Both the position numbers and the translations under genes were made by a program. A DNA stretch of 64,000 bases from Bacteroidales bacterium. GTDB lineage: Bacteria > Bacteroidota > Bacteroidia > Bacteroidales > ML635J-15. Under the pieces are notes generated by a model. That model worked only from the letters and a program-made list of their open reading frames with translations, was not told where the DNA came from and searched no databases. Shown one piece after another: positions 20,606-32,400 of this stretch (position 1 is its first letter; each line of letters begins with the position of its first letter). Location of the stretch: NCBI GenBank assembly GCA_003249955.1, contig QKHS01000022.1:1-64000 (forward strand), given 5' to 3'.

Positions 20606-21883
20606 ATGCAGGAAGATTTTTTACACTTTATTTTCAGAAACAGACTCTGGGAAAGTGGCAGTATGCAGCTTGTCAACGGCGAAGAACTGGAGATTATTGA
20701 TACCGGGTTGCACAACATGGATTCCGGACCTGATTTTTTTAATGCAAAAATTAAAACAGGTGGTACTGTTTGGGCCGGCAACATTGAAATTCATGTAAAT
20801 TCGTCCGACTGGTACAAACATAATCACCATAAAGACTTTGCCTATAACAATGTAATTCTGCATGTTGTTTACAACTATGACAAGCCTGTTACTTTACCCG
20901 GCGGGGATACAATTCCGACCTGGGAGATTAAGTTTCCGCATGTTCTGTTTAATAAATTTTCGGAATTTAAGTTAAATCCGGCTCCTGTTCCCTGCCATGA
21001 TTATCTCGGTTTGGTCAGCGAATTCAAAACAGGCTTCTGGTTCGACAGAATGGCTGCAGAAAGGCTTGAAAACAAAGCCCTGAAAATAAGCAGGCTTCTC
21101 GAACGCAATAATAATGATTTTGAGCAGACATTTTATCAAAGCCTTGCCAGAAGTTTCGGGTTCGGGATAAATTCAGATCCTTTTGAACAACTGGCCACTT
21201 CGCTGTCATTGAATATTCTCAGAAAATATAGCGACAACATTTTTAAAACAGAAGCTCTGCTTTTCGGACAGTCCGGACTTCTCGACGATGCCGTTACCGA
21301 CAATTATGTAATATCTCTGCAAAAAGAATATCTTTTTCTGCGTACAAAACATAAACTTAGTCCTATTAATGCAGGAGTATGGAAAAAATCCAGGTTAAGA
21401 CCCGGTAACTTTCCACAGGTACGGATTGCTCAGTTTGCCTCCTTAATGACAAGTTTTCAGGGATTGTTTTCTGCAGTATTTGAGGATAACAAACTATCTG
21501 AAACAACAAAATTTTTCAACAATAAAGTATCTGAATACTGGCATAACCATTACGTTTTCGGCAAACCAGTTGACAAGGCAAATACCGGTTTCGGCGATCA
21601 GGCATTTCTTATAATAGCAATAAATACAATTGCCCCTTTTGCCTTTTACTATTTTAACTACTACAAAAAAACTCCTGATGCTGTAAAAATTTCAGATTGG
21701 CTGAGTGGCTTAAAAGCAGAAGATAACAGGGAAACAAGAGTCTGGAAAAGTGTAAACATAACCGCAAACAATGCATACGAATCGCAGGCTTTAATAAATC
21801 TTAAGAAAAATTACTGCGATCAGCACAAATGCCTGAATTGTGCAATAGGAAATGAAATCTTAAAAGAACTTAATAATCTCTGA
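20606..21883 (+). CDS. DUF2851 family protein
   Basis: 425 aa; 'GEELEIIDTGLHNMDSGPDFFNAKIKTGGTVWAGNIEIHVNSSDWYKH'. Confidence 0.85.
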   Translation: MQEDFLHFIFRNRLWESGSMQLVNGEELEIIDTGLHNMDSGPDFFNAKIKTGGTVWAGNIEIHVNSSDWYKHNHHKDFAYNNVILHVVYNYDKPVTLPGGDTIPTWEIKFPHVLFNKFSEFKLNPAPVPCHDYLGLVSEFKTGFWFDRMAAERLENKALKISRLLERNNNDFEQTFYQSLARSFGFGINSDPFEQLATSLSLNILRKYSDNIFKTEALLFGQSGLLDDAVTDNYVISLQKEYLFLRTKHKLSPINAGVWKKSRLRPGNFPQVRIAQFASLMTSFQGLFSAVFEDNKLSETTKFFNNKVSEYWHNHYVFGKPVDKANTGFGDQAFLIIAINTIAPFAFYYFNYYKKTPDAVKISDWLSGLKAEDNRETRVWKSVNITANNAYESQALINLKKNYCDQHKCLNCAIGNEILKELNNL

Positions 21884-22015
21884 TGACACAATATTTTGTC
21901 CGCAAAGCTTATCTTAAGAGTATCTTAAAGCTTTTATTGTAAAACAATAAAATAAACAAAATTTTGTTTAAACATTTTAGATATCCTACAGGTTAAAATC
22001 GTAACTTTGTATCAG

Positions 22016-24607
22016 ATGAAAAAATTATTGTCGGTCATATTACTTTCACTGTCGGTGTTAAGTCTTTACGCTACTCATAACCGTGCCGGAGAAATCACAT
22101 ACAGACAGATTTCTGACCTGACTTTTGAAATTACTATTGTAACATACACGGCCACCGGCCCGGGATGGACAGCAGACAGGCCACAACTTGAAATAATGTG
22201 GGGTGATAATACCTCCAGCATGCTTCCACGAAGTGAAGAAGTGTTTCTTCCTGATTATTACAAACGGAACAAATACGTAGGCACACACACATATCCGGGG
22301 CCCGGGATATTTGTAATTATCGTTGAAGACCCTAACAGAAATCTGGGAGTAAGCAACATTCCGAATTCTGTTAATACGGTTTTTTCGATATCCACCACAA
22401 TGCTTATAAGTTCATCTATAGGAACAAACAATACTCCTGTTTTAACCCAACCTCCTATTGATAAGGCAGCGGTAGGTCAGGTTTTTATTCATAATCCGGG
22501 AGCGTACGATCCCGACGGAGACAGTTTATCGTACAAACTTACAACATGTCGCTCAGATAACGGAGAACCTATAGTCGGGTACACATATCCTCAGGCCTCG
22601 AATTCTCTGACTGTTAACGCCCGTACCGGCGATCTGGTATGGGATACGCCTGTTTACCCCGGCATTTACAATGTCGCAATGCTTATTGAGGAATGGAGAA
22701 ACGGCACTAAGATAGGATCTATTATCCGTGATATGCAAATTGAAGTTTTCGACACAGACAATGTCCCTCCGGAAATTCAGGCTGATGAATTAATTTGTGT
22801 TGAGGCCGATTCGCTTTTGCAGTTTACAGTTTCGGCAACTGATGCCAATAACGATAGTATTACAATGTCAGCAAACGGAGCTCCGTTTGTAATGGAGGAA
22901 TCAACAGCATCTTTTATTCAGACAGTTTCGGAACCCGGATATGCCGAAGGAGATTTCTCATGGCAAACAAGTTGTGCCAACATAAGAAAACAACCTTATC
23001 CTCTTAATATTAAAGCCGAAGATAACAGCTCCCCTGTAAGCCTTGTGGATATAAAAAACATAAACATTTTAGTTGTGGGGCCGGCAGTTGAAGATGTTAC
23101 CATAAGCAGTACTACATCGACAATCAGCCTTAACTGGTCTCCGAACTATTGCCCGAATGCTGCGGGTTATTATATTTACAGGAGAATTTCCCCATCCGGA
23201 TTTGTTCACGATTTTTGCGAAGTAGGAGTTCCTGCAAGTACCGGATACATTAAAATTGCAACGGTTAACGGCCGGGATAACACATCATATGACGATAAAA
23301 CGGCCTCACAGGGACACGAATACTGCTATCTTATTACTACATTTTTTGGAGACGGAGCAGAAAGTTACGCATCAGAGGAAGTTTGTGAAAAGCTTGTCCG
23401 GGGAATACCTACAATAACAAATGTAAGTGTTGTCAGCACTGATGAAACTACAGGTGAAATATATGTCGCCTGGTCAAAACCTTCTGAAATTGACATAGGC
23501 ACTGCTCCCGGTCCTTACCAGTATGTTCTTTACAGATCGGAAGGCTATTACGGAGAAAATCCTGTTCAGATTCAGATTTTTGACAATCTTAATGATACCA
23601 CTTTTAATGACACAGGTCTTAACACTAAAAACAATCCATATTCATACAAAGTAGAATTATACAATAACGAAGCCGGAAACAGATTCTTAATAGGAGCTCC
23701 CCATATTGCCTCATCAATATTTCTTGGTTTTGAACAAATGGAAAATGCTCTTAAACTAAAGTTCAACAAAAATGTACCGTGGGTTAATGATGAATATTCT
23801 GTTTTCAGGTATATTGAATCATCCTCTGATTACGACTCTATAGGAACTACTGCCAACAACTATTATATTGACAATGGTCTTATAAACGGAAAAGATTATT
23901 GCTATTATGTAAGGTCATCAGGTTCTTATTCTGTTCCCGGAATAATAAATCCGATTATCAATTTATCTCAGATTAATTGTGAAAAGGCCATTGATACAAC
24001 AGCTCCATGCCCGCCTTCCGTAACAGTGCAATCTTTTTGTGATTCCGTTTACAATCAGGTAAGCTGGATCTTCTCAGATACGTGTAATAACGATGTTTTA
24101 AATTACAAACTCTATTTCTCCCCTTATCTTGACGGAGATTTCTCGGTTATTGCAACTGTTAATGCTTCTGCCAGAGACTTCACCCATTACCCGGATCTCG
24201 GAATGGCAGGTTGTTATTATGTAACTGCCGTTGATTCTTTTGCAAACGAAAGCATTGTTTCCAATAAAATTTGCCTGGACGACTGCTCCTACTATACACT
24301 GCCAAATGTTTTTACCCCGAATGGTGACGGTATTAACGATTACTTCCGGCCTATTGACCCCTACTATTTTGTAGAGAAAATAAACATTCAGATTTTCAAC
24401 CGCTGGGGACAGATTATGTTCGAAACCGAAGACCCTGAAATTAACTGGGACGGAACAAATTACAGAAACGGTAAAGTTGTAAGTGACGGGGTGTATTTTT
24501 ACATCTGCGACGTTTATGAGCACCGGTTGACAGGGGTTGAAGTGAGACACCTCACCGGATTTGTTCATGTTTTTAGTGCTGAAAACCCTGATCCTGTACA
24601 GGAATGA
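22016..24607 (+). CDS. T9SS type B / gliding-motility-associated C-terminal domain protein
   Basis: C-terminus 'LPNVFTPNGDGINDYFRPIDPYYFVEKINIQIFNRWGQIMFET'; ORF track starts at TTG 22007 but ATG is at 22016. Confidence 0.88.
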   Translation: MKKLLSVILLSLSVLSLYATHNRAGEITYRQISDLTFEITIVTYTATGPGWTADRPQLEIMWGDNTSSMLPRSEEVFLPDYYKRNKYVGTHTYPGPGIFVIIVEDPNRNLGVSNIPNSVNTVFSISTTMLISSSIGTNNTPVLTQPPIDKAAVGQVFIHNPGAYDPDGDSLSYKLTTCRSDNGEPIVGYTYPQASNSLTVNARTGDLVWDTPVYPGIYNVAMLIEEWRNGTKIGSIIRDMQIEVFDTDNVPPEIQADELICVEADSLLQFTVSATDANNDSITMSANGAPFVMEESTASFIQTVSEPGYAEGDFSWQTSCANIRKQPYPLNIKAEDNSSPVSLVDIKNINILVVGPAVEDVTISSTTSTISLNWSPNYCPNAAGYYIYRRISPSGFVHDFCEVGVPASTGYIKIATVNGRDNTSYDDKTASQGHEYCYLITTFFGDGAESYASEEVCEKLVRGIPTITNVSVVSTDETTGEIYVAWSKPSEIDIGTAPGPYQYVLYRSEGYYGENPVQIQIFDNLNDTTFNDTGLNTKNNPYSYKVELYNNEAGNRFLIGAPHIASSIFLGFEQMENALKLKFNKNVPWVNDEYSVFRYIESSSDYDSIGTTANNYYIDNGLINGKDYCYYVRSSGSYSVPGIINPIINLSQINCEKAIDTTAPCPPSVTVQSFCDSVYNQVSWIFSDTCNNDVLNYKLYFSPYLDGDFSVIATVNASARDFTHYPDLGMAGCYYVTAVDSFANESIVSNKICLDDCSYYTLPNVFTPNGDGINDYFRPIDPYYFVEKINIQIFNRWGQIMFETEDPEINWDGTNYRNGKVVSDGVYFYICDVYEHRLTGVEVRHLTGFVHVFSAENPDPVQE

Positions 24608-25803
24608 GAAAAATAATTCTGAATATTATCCTGATATTTTGTGTCATCCCGGCTATCAATGCTCAGGATATAAAAATTCCTGTGAATTATTTCAAAGCTA
24701 TCAACTGTTACAATCAACAAAAACCGGATTCTGCATTGGACAGGCTCGGTTTGTGTAACGATGATCCTTATTGCATTTTGCTGAATGCACAAATACTTTT
24801 CGAAGCCGGTAACTATTCCGGTTCTGCAGCATTATACCGGACAATCACAGATAAACTACCATCTGAAGCAAGTTTCGGACTTGCCGTAATTTATGCCGAA
24901 ATGGGCTTTGCCGACGAATCTGTTGCCTGGCTTAAAAAGCATTTTGAAAGCAAAAATCCAAAGTCATATTCTGAGATAAATTCTTTAGAAGCTTTTAGTA
25001 ATATTTCACGCAGCGAAGAATGGAGAGAATTCTGGGATAATCCCGGCTATCCTAAAAACTATGAAAAACTTGCCGAAGCAAAATATCTGATTAAAAACGG
25101 CAATTATTTTGAAACTGTTGATTTGCTTGATGCCCAGAATTTCGGATCGCGCAACTATATCAAACATCAGTTGCTGGCAGAAGCATATTACGCAAACGGA
25201 AACACCAATGCTGCTTTACAGAATATTGAATCTTCTCTTTCTGAAAACCCAGACTATCCGGAATCGCTAAGGTTAAAGGCTGAGATTAATAAAAAGAACA
25301 GCAATTTTCAGGTTTATTACGAAACGAGTCTGGATTTACTTAAAAATGAGCCCTATAACCCTGAAAATTTATTCGGATTTGCTGAGTCATGTTTATCTGT
25401 AAACAAAAAACAGGAAGCACTTACGTATATCAACATTTATCTGGATTGCTTCCCGGAAAGCGAAAATGCAAACTATTTTAAAGTAAAAATTTTATGTTCC
25501 CAGGAAGATTACCGGAATGCACTGATATCTTTGAATAAACTTATATCAGTAAACTCTTCCGAAAAAGAATATTTCATTTTGCGCGGCGATATTTATTTTC
25601 TGTTAGAGTCATGGAAATTTGCCTCGGATGACTACTCAATGGCTCTGGATATTTATCCTCTTTTACCCGAAGTTTATCTGAACCTGGGTATTTGTCAGCA
25701 AAATCTGAATATGCCTGAAAAAGCCTGTCACTCGTGGAAAAAAGCAGCAAGCATGAAAAACAGAGAAGCTGCAGAGATGCTATTTAAATATTGCGGGAAC
25801 TAA
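24604..25803 (+). CDS. Tetratricopeptide repeat protein
   Basis: 399 aa; signal peptide; TPR-like helical repeats; 4-bp overlap (ATGA) with the preceding gene. Confidence 0.75.
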   Translation: MRKIILNIILIFCVIPAINAQDIKIPVNYFKAINCYNQQKPDSALDRLGLCNDDPYCILLNAQILFEAGNYSGSAALYRTITDKLPSEASFGLAVIYAEMGFADESVAWLKKHFESKNPKSYSEINSLEAFSNISRSEEWREFWDNPGYPKNYEKLAEAKYLIKNGNYFETVDLLDAQNFGSRNYIKHQLLAEAYYANGNTNAALQNIESSLSENPDYPESLRLKAEINKKNSNFQVYYETSLDLLKNEPYNPENLFGFAESCLSVNKKQEALTYINIYLDCFPESENANYFKVKILCSQEDYRNALISLNKLISVNSSEKEYFILRGDIYFLLESWKFASDDYSMALDIYPLLPEVYLNLGICQQNLNMPEKACHSWKKAASMKNREAAEMLFKYCGN

Positions 25804-25990
25804 CTATTCACGAAATAATAACTTCATACCGTAACCCGAAAATTACCCCGAAAGCACTTCTTTTTTCACACTTTACTAATCTTAAAATAAAAGTAATTAT
25901 TCAGGTGATTTTAGAAAACGATAGTTTAATAAGGTAATAAAGTTGAACTTGTTGTGTCAATTCTTGTGCTATTAAGGTTTAACAGAAGAA

Positions 25991-26022
25991 AATAAGGTTT
26001 TTATTCCTTATTAAACCTTATT
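25991..26022. repeat. Intergenic inverted repeat
   Basis: AATAAGGTTT - 12 nt - AAACCTTATT, perfect 10-bp arms. Confidence 0.55.
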
Positions 26023-26390
26023 ATTTTCCGACCTTAACAGAAATATAAGACATTGCAGAAACGAACCTTATTACTTTATTTTTTGAAGAAAAGGAACTGA
26101 TGATAAAATGTTGTAATATTCGATGTTTTGCTCAAAGGAGATCTCAATAATAAGAGAAACTCTGATAATACCACTTTAAAATCAACGGCTTTAGCCTTCG
26201 CTTCGGCACAGCTCAGTGCGACGCACGCAAGTAAAACCTCCGGTATTCCCGATAAATACGGGAGTAAACTATGCCGATGTTGAATCAAAGCCGATACAAT
26301 TCATTTTATTTCTTGTATCGGCTTTTTTGATTCACAATCGGTATAACACCTAAATATTTAACAAATAAAAATGGAAATAATATAAATAAA

Positions 26391-26419
26391 AAAGGCCGCC
26401 CGCATGGACAGCCTTTTTT
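26391..26419 (-). terminator. Terminator of the 2598-aa adhesin gene
   Basis: On the minus strand AAAAAAGGCTGTCC-atg-CGGGCGGCCTTTTTT just after the stop. Confidence 0.6.
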
Positions 26420-26433
26420 AATTAATATGTTTG

Positions 26434-29400
26434 TTATTTGACTATTACAAATTGTTCAGTAACTGCAGCCTTATTCACATTTACCACAATGGTATATATG
26501 CCCGGAGCAAACTGGCTTTTATTAATCCTGAAAATCCTGCTTTCCTTAACTTTCAGCTCAGTACTGTAAAGAATCCTGCCAAGATTGTCTATTATGCTGA
26601 TATACGATTTTGATTCAAGATCTGTAAGATAGTGTACATCCAGAGTTTCAGAATCAGGAGAATTATAAATTCTCACATACTCAATATTTTCAGCATCGGC
26701 ACAATTTACAGCAATAATATTTGACTCCGAGTATTTACCATCAAAATCTGTCTGTACAAGTTTATAATAAATATTACCGCTATAGCTGCTGAAATTATCA
26801 ACATATGAATAATGTATAGGCTCAGAACTGTTTCCGGCACCGTCAATTTTGGCTACAGGATAGAAATATTTTGCATCAGTACTTTTAAGAATGGTAAAAT
26901 ACGAGTTGTTTATTTCCTGAGCAGTTGCCCAGTTAAGAACGATATCTTCTCCGTTACATTTAGCATCAAAATATAGCAATACAATAGGCAACGGAACATT
27001 TGATTTTGCAATGGCAAACTGCGAGAAATCAGTCCATCCGTTACGGCGTGCATAATCCCCGGCAACAGTCCTTCCCGGAGTTGAAGCGGCATTAAGAGTT
27101 CCGCCTGCTGCTGTCCAGTCCGATGCCAAAGTTGAAGATGAAGGACGTTTCAATGGTCCGAATTCATTATCCGATAAAGAAGCAAAAGCATTGGAGCCCC
27201 CACCGTCAAACCATAGATTAATAGAATAATCTCCACTACCTGGCTGAACATTAGGATCGAGTTGCCATATACCTTCTGCAGCAATTGATGCATAAGGAGT
27301 GCCTCCATCCTGAGCTATGCTGCTGTTCAAACTGCCAGTGTTTGTAAAACTGCTTAAAAATTTTCCGTCAATATAAGTTATGCCGGATAAGTTATTGTTT
27401 ACAATCTGTGCCAGACGATATGCAGATGACGTTCCTACAGGGAAAGAATAAACCCCGGTGTTTACTGCCATATACCGGCGTAAATCGCCATTAATATAGG
27501 AGTTTGTATTTCCTGAGTTTACTGCACCGGCATCGGTGTTGTTAAGAACTACCTTTCTTCCGTCTGTATCAATAATACCGTTTGCTAATGTAAGAACTCC
27601 AGTAGATTCAAGTTCAAGATTTCTGCTGAGAATTACTCCGGCTCCGGTGTTGTTAACAGTGACATCATGCAATATTAATCCTCCTCCCGGACTGTAATTC
27701 TGCAATGCAGAGCCATTAAATGTCAGCCTTCCGGTTCCTATATTTGTGTAAGTAGCATCCCATGGAATGAAATCACCGCCGACAAAAACATTTTTCCCGT
27801 TGGTATTTATAATACTTGTCTCATTTGATGTAATCAAATCGCCTTTGACTTCAACGTCCTGCATAAATGTTACAGATCCGCCTGTTTTTGTAACTGTAAG
27901 ATTTCCCAAGGCATTTGAACCGGTAAGACTACCATTAAGTTCATGATCGGCCGACCCGTTATCAAGTAAAAGTGTTGAAGTCGGATCCATATTTAAAGAT
28001 CCTATATTATTCAAATCATTGCATATGTTTAAAGTTCTTCCTGCATTTACAGTAAGACTTGCCCCCGATTCAATACTGATACTGTTACAAAAAGCTCCGT
28101 CAGCATTGATTACAGGTTGATTTGTAGGGCCGTTTACAATTATAACATCTATTCCGCAATCCGGGATTGCACAACCTCCCCAGTTAATAGGATCAAACCA
28201 ATCCGTACTTGCTCCTCCCGACCATGTCAAACTTGTAGGAGAAGAATAATTTACCGGTGAGGTAGCCTGCATATCCAGATTAAAACCTGTATTGTTTCCT
28301 GACCAGTTCCAGATAAGCAATTGATATGAATCTCCTGCAGTAACAGATAACGGAGAACAGAACGGAACTCCGCTTGCACCTTCACTGGTATTTGAATAGC
28401 CTGTTCTTAATCCTGTTGTGCCGGATGTTCCCGAGAAATTACATCTCACAGGTGTAAGAGTTCCGGCAGCAATCTGATCACAGGCACTTACATTTCCTGT
28501 TATATTAATTAATGCCCAGTCGTAATCAGTTGTGGAAAGATTAGGAACAATATCATAGATCAATGTCCCTGTTGCAGCAATATCTATCTGATACCATACC
28601 GTATTGTTTTGAGTTCCGAAACTGAAACAGCCATAAGGAGTTGTGTAATCACATGTTGACCCTGCACCAAGGAATCCGGGATCTCCCACTATGGTTTGCT
28701 GATTACATATAAGGGTAGCCGAACTGCAGTCCTGTTGCGGAACAGTAGGCCAGTTATTTATGCCGTCAATTACTTCAATATCAAAATCTCCTGTCAAATC
28801 ATTTTCTCCGTCAACCCTTATGTAATAAGAGTTCCCGCTTACCAGACCTGTCAACTCAACAGCCGAGTTATTTGTTGTTCCGCTGCATGATCCGCTTGCA
28901 TCCACATTACATGAGTTGGCAACAACAGTAAGATTGGTACAATTTCCCTGATAAACAGCAATCTGAGTAGCAGTAAGAGTTCCGAGTGTTGTTCTTATTT
29001 TTACCGTTCCTGATGCCGGAGCAGTAAACACATACCATACAGTATTAAGTGTCCCTGTTGTCCAGCAGGTAGCAGAAGAAGGCTCGTCAGTACCTGATGT
29101 GCATGAATTATCTCCTGATTGTAATCCGCCAATAGCTATAGGAGTTGCATCACACGGGTAATCATTTGCAACACCGTTAGGATCTGGTGCCGAAATATTA
29201 ATTGTGTATGGATTACAATCAGGGCTCGGGTCGGAATCAATTATAAGATAATAAGTTATATCCTGCTGTAAATTAACACACAATGATTTTGCCCCTGTTG
29301 AACTCTGACTATATGCAACACATGATCCTCCCTGCCCCGTCATAGGACATCCTTCATATAGCATTACACCTGTATATGTTCCTGTCGAAGCAAGATCAAT

Positions 29401-32400
29401 TGTTATCAACCCGTTTGATGAAGGGATAAACGAATAAACCACATCCTCACCGTCATAATAAGACGATGATGAACAAACCACAGCATTTGAGCCGGTAATA
29501 TCATTTACGGCTCCACAGGTTGTAGATGTTTCATTATACGGCAACGAAGATACAATTGTGTATCCTGTACCTAATCCTGTACACGGATAAGTAACCGTTA
29601 CCGTTACTTGTTTTGTATTTGTACAACTTCCGTTGGTCCCGGTTACCGTATAAGTTGTTGTTGTGTTCGGAGACGCTGTAACATTTGCTCCTGTAGTTGT
29701 ATTAAGCCCTGTTGCCGGACTCCAGGTATAAGTATATCCCGGACTTGCTGCACTTGATGCTGACAAGCTTACAGACCCTCCGTCAAGGAAAGTCAAAGGG
29801 CCGCCTGCAGTAATAGTGATAGGATCGGCAGTATGAATAACCTGAACAGGTTCACGTGCTGAAATACATCCTGAAGTCACCTCAAGATTATAGAACCAAT
29901 AATACGTAGTTCCCGAAGAACCTGACCATCCTCCTGTAACACTAACAGAGCCGCTTGGGGTGTCATAAGGGAAAGATGCGGAAAAATCACGGACTAAGTT
30001 TGTTACTCCTGAATAAGCCTTAAGAACTATCTTATAATTTGTTCCTGCAGAGACATCAAATCCGAGCGGAACAACAACAGGAGTACTTAAGCCTGAACCT
30101 GTAACATTTATTGCAGAAGTAGCAGCAATTTCAGTTCCTGCATCATTTAATAAGGCAATAGTTACAGTTCCGGTACCGGTAGGATAAATGGTAGTTGATA
30201 CTATTTCGACATCTTCAGTAACATCAAAAATAATTCCCCAGTCTGTAGTTATATAAGAACCGTCTCCTCCGTCAGCCGCAGGACAACCACCAAATTCTGT
30301 ACCTCCGCCTGCTGCCTCTGCAGCAACATAATAAGTTGTATTGCCGCTGAAAGTTGCATTGTAACTGGCTCCTGTTCCGATAGGAGAACCTCCGGTCGGG
30401 ACATCGTACCAGGTAATTGTTCCGTTACCTGTTGCTGAAATCGTTGCTGTATTATTGCATGTAGTTGCTCCTGTAACACTTGTAATCCCTATATCAAGAG
30501 TAGTAAAGCTCCTTACGGCACATGTGGTATTTGATCCTGCAGAATTATATGGTTCTATTCTCCAGCGGAAAGTAGTATTACCATCAAGATTAGTTAATGC
30601 ATAAGTATTTACATCTCCGATATCGGCTCCGTTAATTATATTTGTAGGAGGATTATCCGTTCCGAAATAAAGCTTATATCCTTCTGTGTTAAATCCTGTT
30701 GTTGCTTCAGACCAGTTAAGATTTACAGTTCCGGGACATACATCAACTTCTGCACTGGCAGGAGAAATTAATACCGCACAGTCAGGAGCTGTCATAGGAA
30801 CACAGGACATTATTGCCGACCATCCGGTATTTACCCCTGAACCATCAGATGTAAATTTAAAAGTCATATACTGCGAATTCGATACTATTGTTCCGGGACC
30901 GGTAGTTCCGTTAAACGGACTTCCTGTAATCTGAGGATAAGTATTGTCCGGTCCGTCATAGACATAAAGGTAATCATATCCGGATTCGGTGGCAAATGAT
31001 GTGAAAACAAATTGTAAAACACTTCCCGGAGTATTTGCAATAAAAGTACGTGTATAACTTTCGCTGCTTGTATAATCACCTGCACCGCCTGAGTCCAGAA
31101 ATGTTCCGCTACAAACGTTAGCATCGGAAGGATCTGAAATAAGATATATATCCTTTATTTGTCTTGTTCCTGCCGGGTCCTGTACAGCAGGAGTATGATT
31201 TACTGCGGCAACAGTTACCTGATTACATTCTGCGTCAACATAATCATTCAGTATTGCTCCTGTAGATATGTCATAGGTAAGCCAGAAATAATTAGTTCCT
31301 GATTCAAGAGCCTGAGTACCATTAATTATAAATGATCCGTTTGGCCCGGCATATGCTGAACCATATTGTGCCGTTGTTGCAAAAGTTGAACTTGTACCTG
31401 TGTACCATAATTTTGCATTTAGAATATCTGTAGATGCAGATGTACAACCGTCTGTATTAAATGTAAAAGATGTTGCACTTATCGGACTGGTTGAGCCTGC
31501 CGTAACTATCTCCACTCCTATAATCTGCTTCCTGACTGAAGACGGAGAAATGTCGGTGGTTACAGTCTGTGTTGTTGTTACAGATGAATAAGTCATATAC
31601 GGAGCAGCACTTGTAAAACTGTAAGGCCCGGACCACTCACTGTCTCCGTCACTTCCGCCACAATTTGCACGAACATAATAATCATAAGCGGTACTTGCCG
31701 TTAATCCTGTATAAGTGTATGGATTACTTGTTACATTATTTGCGGTAGGAGTTCCTGTAGGAGAAAATCCATCAGCTCCGAACTCAATATCCCAGACTGT
31801 TGCATCGCTGTTCTCAGTCCAGCCAAGATCTGCCTGATCCGGTAAAATATTTGTTGCAGTCAATACTGTCGGTTGCGGACAAGCGGGAACAACAATTACC
31901 CTAAAATTATCCACAAATAAATCATTATCAGCATTTGAAACAGTAGATTCTCCGTAAAATCCGAATTTAACAATCCCTGTATAAGCACTAAGATTTATAA
32001 TTATTTTTTCTCCTGTTAAGCTGATATTGTTATACACTGATGGTGAGCCGGAATTATTCCACAATTGCAATGTATTGGCTGATGACCATGTCGCCCCGTT
32101 ATCAGTAGATATAACAACTGCAAATTTGTCATCTGTTCCGGTTAAATCGGGAGCCCCGGATGAACCGTAGTCTGTAAGAGCAAGGTCAAACTCAAGCTGA
32201 TAAGGAGTACTTCCGTCGCCAAGGTCAATTGACGGAGAAATCAGCCATTCATCAGCTCCTGTACCGTAAATATTTAACCTCGCAGAGCCTGTAGAACTGC
32301 CATTTGCAAATCCGTCATCCACCCATGATGAGCTTGTCCCTGAAGTTGTTACCGGAGCAGCAAGAGTTCCGGTTGTTTCAGACCAGCAGGTAGGCAGATA

